Shown: in pieces, positions 32,071-32,927 of the stretch
How positions within the stretch are numbered: position 1 is the first letter of the stretch
Layout: every line of letters starts with the position of its first letter
Origin: Eubacteriales bacterium
Lineage (GTDB): Bacteria; Bacillota; Clostridia; Saccharofermentanales; UBA5734
Direction: 5' to 3'
Length of the DNA stretch: 32,927 nt
NCBI GenBank assembly: GCA_028684955.1
Contig: JAQUEY010000013.1
Span: 1-32,927, forward strand
The notes under the pieces: generated by a model
Told to the model about the DNA's origin: nothing
What the model saw: the letters and a program-made list of their open reading frames with translations, nothing else
Databases searched by the model: none
Made by a program: the position numbers and the translations under genes

Positions 32071-32927
32071 TCAAGTCATTGTGTCGATCGGGTGCGCATG
32101 CTGCAGCAGATATCGTTCAGCCTGGGCATTCCACAGTCCACCATGGCGGGCACAGAGCTGCGCCAGTCCGGCGAACAGGGGATCTGTCTGGCCCAGGCGG
32201 GCAAAATCATCAATGGCCGTCAGGGGAAGTGCAATCCCCGTATAGACCAGTTTTTTGCCACCCGGGATCTTGGGCAAATGCAGTGTTGTCTCCGCTGCGC
32301 AATCGAGGCCGCCGACATGGGTGACCATGACCGCCGGATTGATCCGTCCTGCCGCTGACAATTCGAGGGATTCTTTCATGTCATCCGTATTGCCTCCTGT
32401 TGTGCCTATGACATGGGTTGCATTGTAATGGACATTGTAATAATTGAGCCCGGCTGTAAATGTGGTGTCGGTCGGCCCGGCAAAAAAATTCAGGCAGCCA
32501 TCGTGACCGAGGATTTTGTCGGCCAGTTCACAGACAGCAGCAACCGGGGCAAAGACCAGGACATCGTCAAACCCTTCGCCTGCGGTCAAGTCGAGCAGTC
32601 CTTGCACCGGATCGGCCATTTCAGCCGTATTGGCAAAGACCAATTCGACGCCCGCACGGGCAGCGACTTCCGGGGTGAACAGGCTGGCAGCGCGGGCCAG
32701 GCGTTCGTTGTTGATGTCGGTCACAACCAGCTGGCGCGGCAGGATATTGCCATGCAGGGCAAAATCAACAGCTCCCAGGCCCATCGGACCCGCTCCGGCC
32801 AGAATGGCCAGCCGGCCACCGGGTTTGATGCCCATTTGATGGGCATAGCTTCCTGCCTGGGTGTGGAAACTGGCATGATAAGCTCCGATGATGCAACTCA
32901 TTGGTTCAGCCAGGGAAGCCAGGAAGA
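32071..32927 (-). CDS. zinc-type (MDR) dehydrogenase, L-sorbose-1-phosphate reductase-like, partial
   Basis: The 3' part of a medium-chain dehydrogenase is visible, about 284 residues. The frame stays open to the right edge (LASLAEPMSCIIGAYHASFH lies at the edge), so the N-terminal catalytic zinc domain is outside the window. The NAD(P)-binding motif is LAGAGPMGLGAVDFA, followed by VVTDINNERLARA. The C-terminal half, with INPAVMVTHVGGLD, resembles L-sorbose-1-phosphate reductase and related sugar-phosphate dehydrogenases. That assignment is by memory of the family and is moderate. An in-frame ATG at 32901 is internal, not the start. Confidence 0.8.
   Translation of the reverse strand, partial: FLASLAEPMSCIIGAYHASFHTQAGSYAHQMGIKPGGRLAILAGAGPMGLGAVDFALHGNILPRQLVVTDINNERLARAASLFTPEVAARAGVELVFANTAEMADPVQGLLDLTAGEGFDDVLVFAPVAAVCELADKILGHDGCLNFFAGPTDTTFTAGLNYYNVHYNATHVIGTTGGNTDDMKESLELSAAGRINPAVMVTHVGGLDCAAETTLHLPKIPGGKKLVYTGIALPLTAIDDFARLGQTDPLFAGLAQLCARHGGLWNAQAERYLLQHAHPIDTMT

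Noticed and set aside
1-32927. CRISPR arrays, tRNA genes, insertion sequences or prophage genes
   Set aside because: No regularly spaced repeats, cloverleaf-like sequences, transposase or phage proteins were seen; gene content and strand layout look like stable chromosome.

Overview
The window looks like chromosomal DNA from a fermentative, Gram-positive Clostridia-type bacterium that is moderately GC-rich by eye. The evidence is a RemA-type regulator, an HPr with the regulatory Ser46, a Crh-like Q15 paralogue, an LTA-synthase-family sulfatase, an ApbE/lipoprotein pair, pyruvate phosphate dikinase, consensus sigma-A promoters and strong AGGAGG ribosome binding sites. No species is claimed. 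The left edge lies in the first bases of a 16S rRNA gene (minus strand), so the window begins at an rRNA operon. The right edge cuts a Zn-type dehydrogenase gene.

Layout. 1-440: 16S 5' end, its leader and promoter. 440-1276 (+): AraC-type regulator, convergent with ppdK (1361-4000, -) across a shared terminator. 4309-7962 (-): operon yicC-remA-gmk-rpoZ-glyS from a near-consensus promoter. 8063-10945 (-): crh-like gene, uvrC and a metallophosphoesterase. 11092-14164 (-): amidohydrolase-tsaE-tsaB-rimI. 14351-15220 (-): rplM-rpsI. 15564-18845 (+): SWIM/SNF2 helicase-like ATPase. 18864-21350 (-): LTA-synthase-like membrane sulfatase. 21751-24162 (+): a lipoprotein with two 156-residue repeats, then the flavin transferase ApbE. 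24238-26750 (-): ptsI, an isochorismatase-like hydrolase and a truncated ppnP relic. 27157-31070 (+): PTS IIA, DeoR-type regulator, 1-phosphofructokinase, fructose IIBC and HPr. 31215-31973 (-): TauE/SafE permease. 32071-32927 (-): partial dehydrogenase.

How the genes fit together. The right third holds a complete fructose phosphorelay: EI and HPr pass phosphate to a separate IIA and then IIBC, FruK makes fructose-1,6-bisphosphate, and a DeoR-type repressor lies inside the operon. EI is transcribed divergently, and the shared 406-bp region is rich in inverted and direct repeats that look like operators. A second HPr-like protein, 20 kb away, has Gln15 instead of His15 but keeps Ser46. It should therefore be regulatory rather than a phosphocarrier, and it sits in an operon with uvrC.

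The most interesting loci are the repeat lipoprotein beside apbE (possible covalent flavin carrier with a non-canonical attachment motif), the Crh-like gene, the repeat-rich ptsI/fru control region, and the 38-codon ppnP remnant. Most of the remaining genes are ordinary housekeeping functions.
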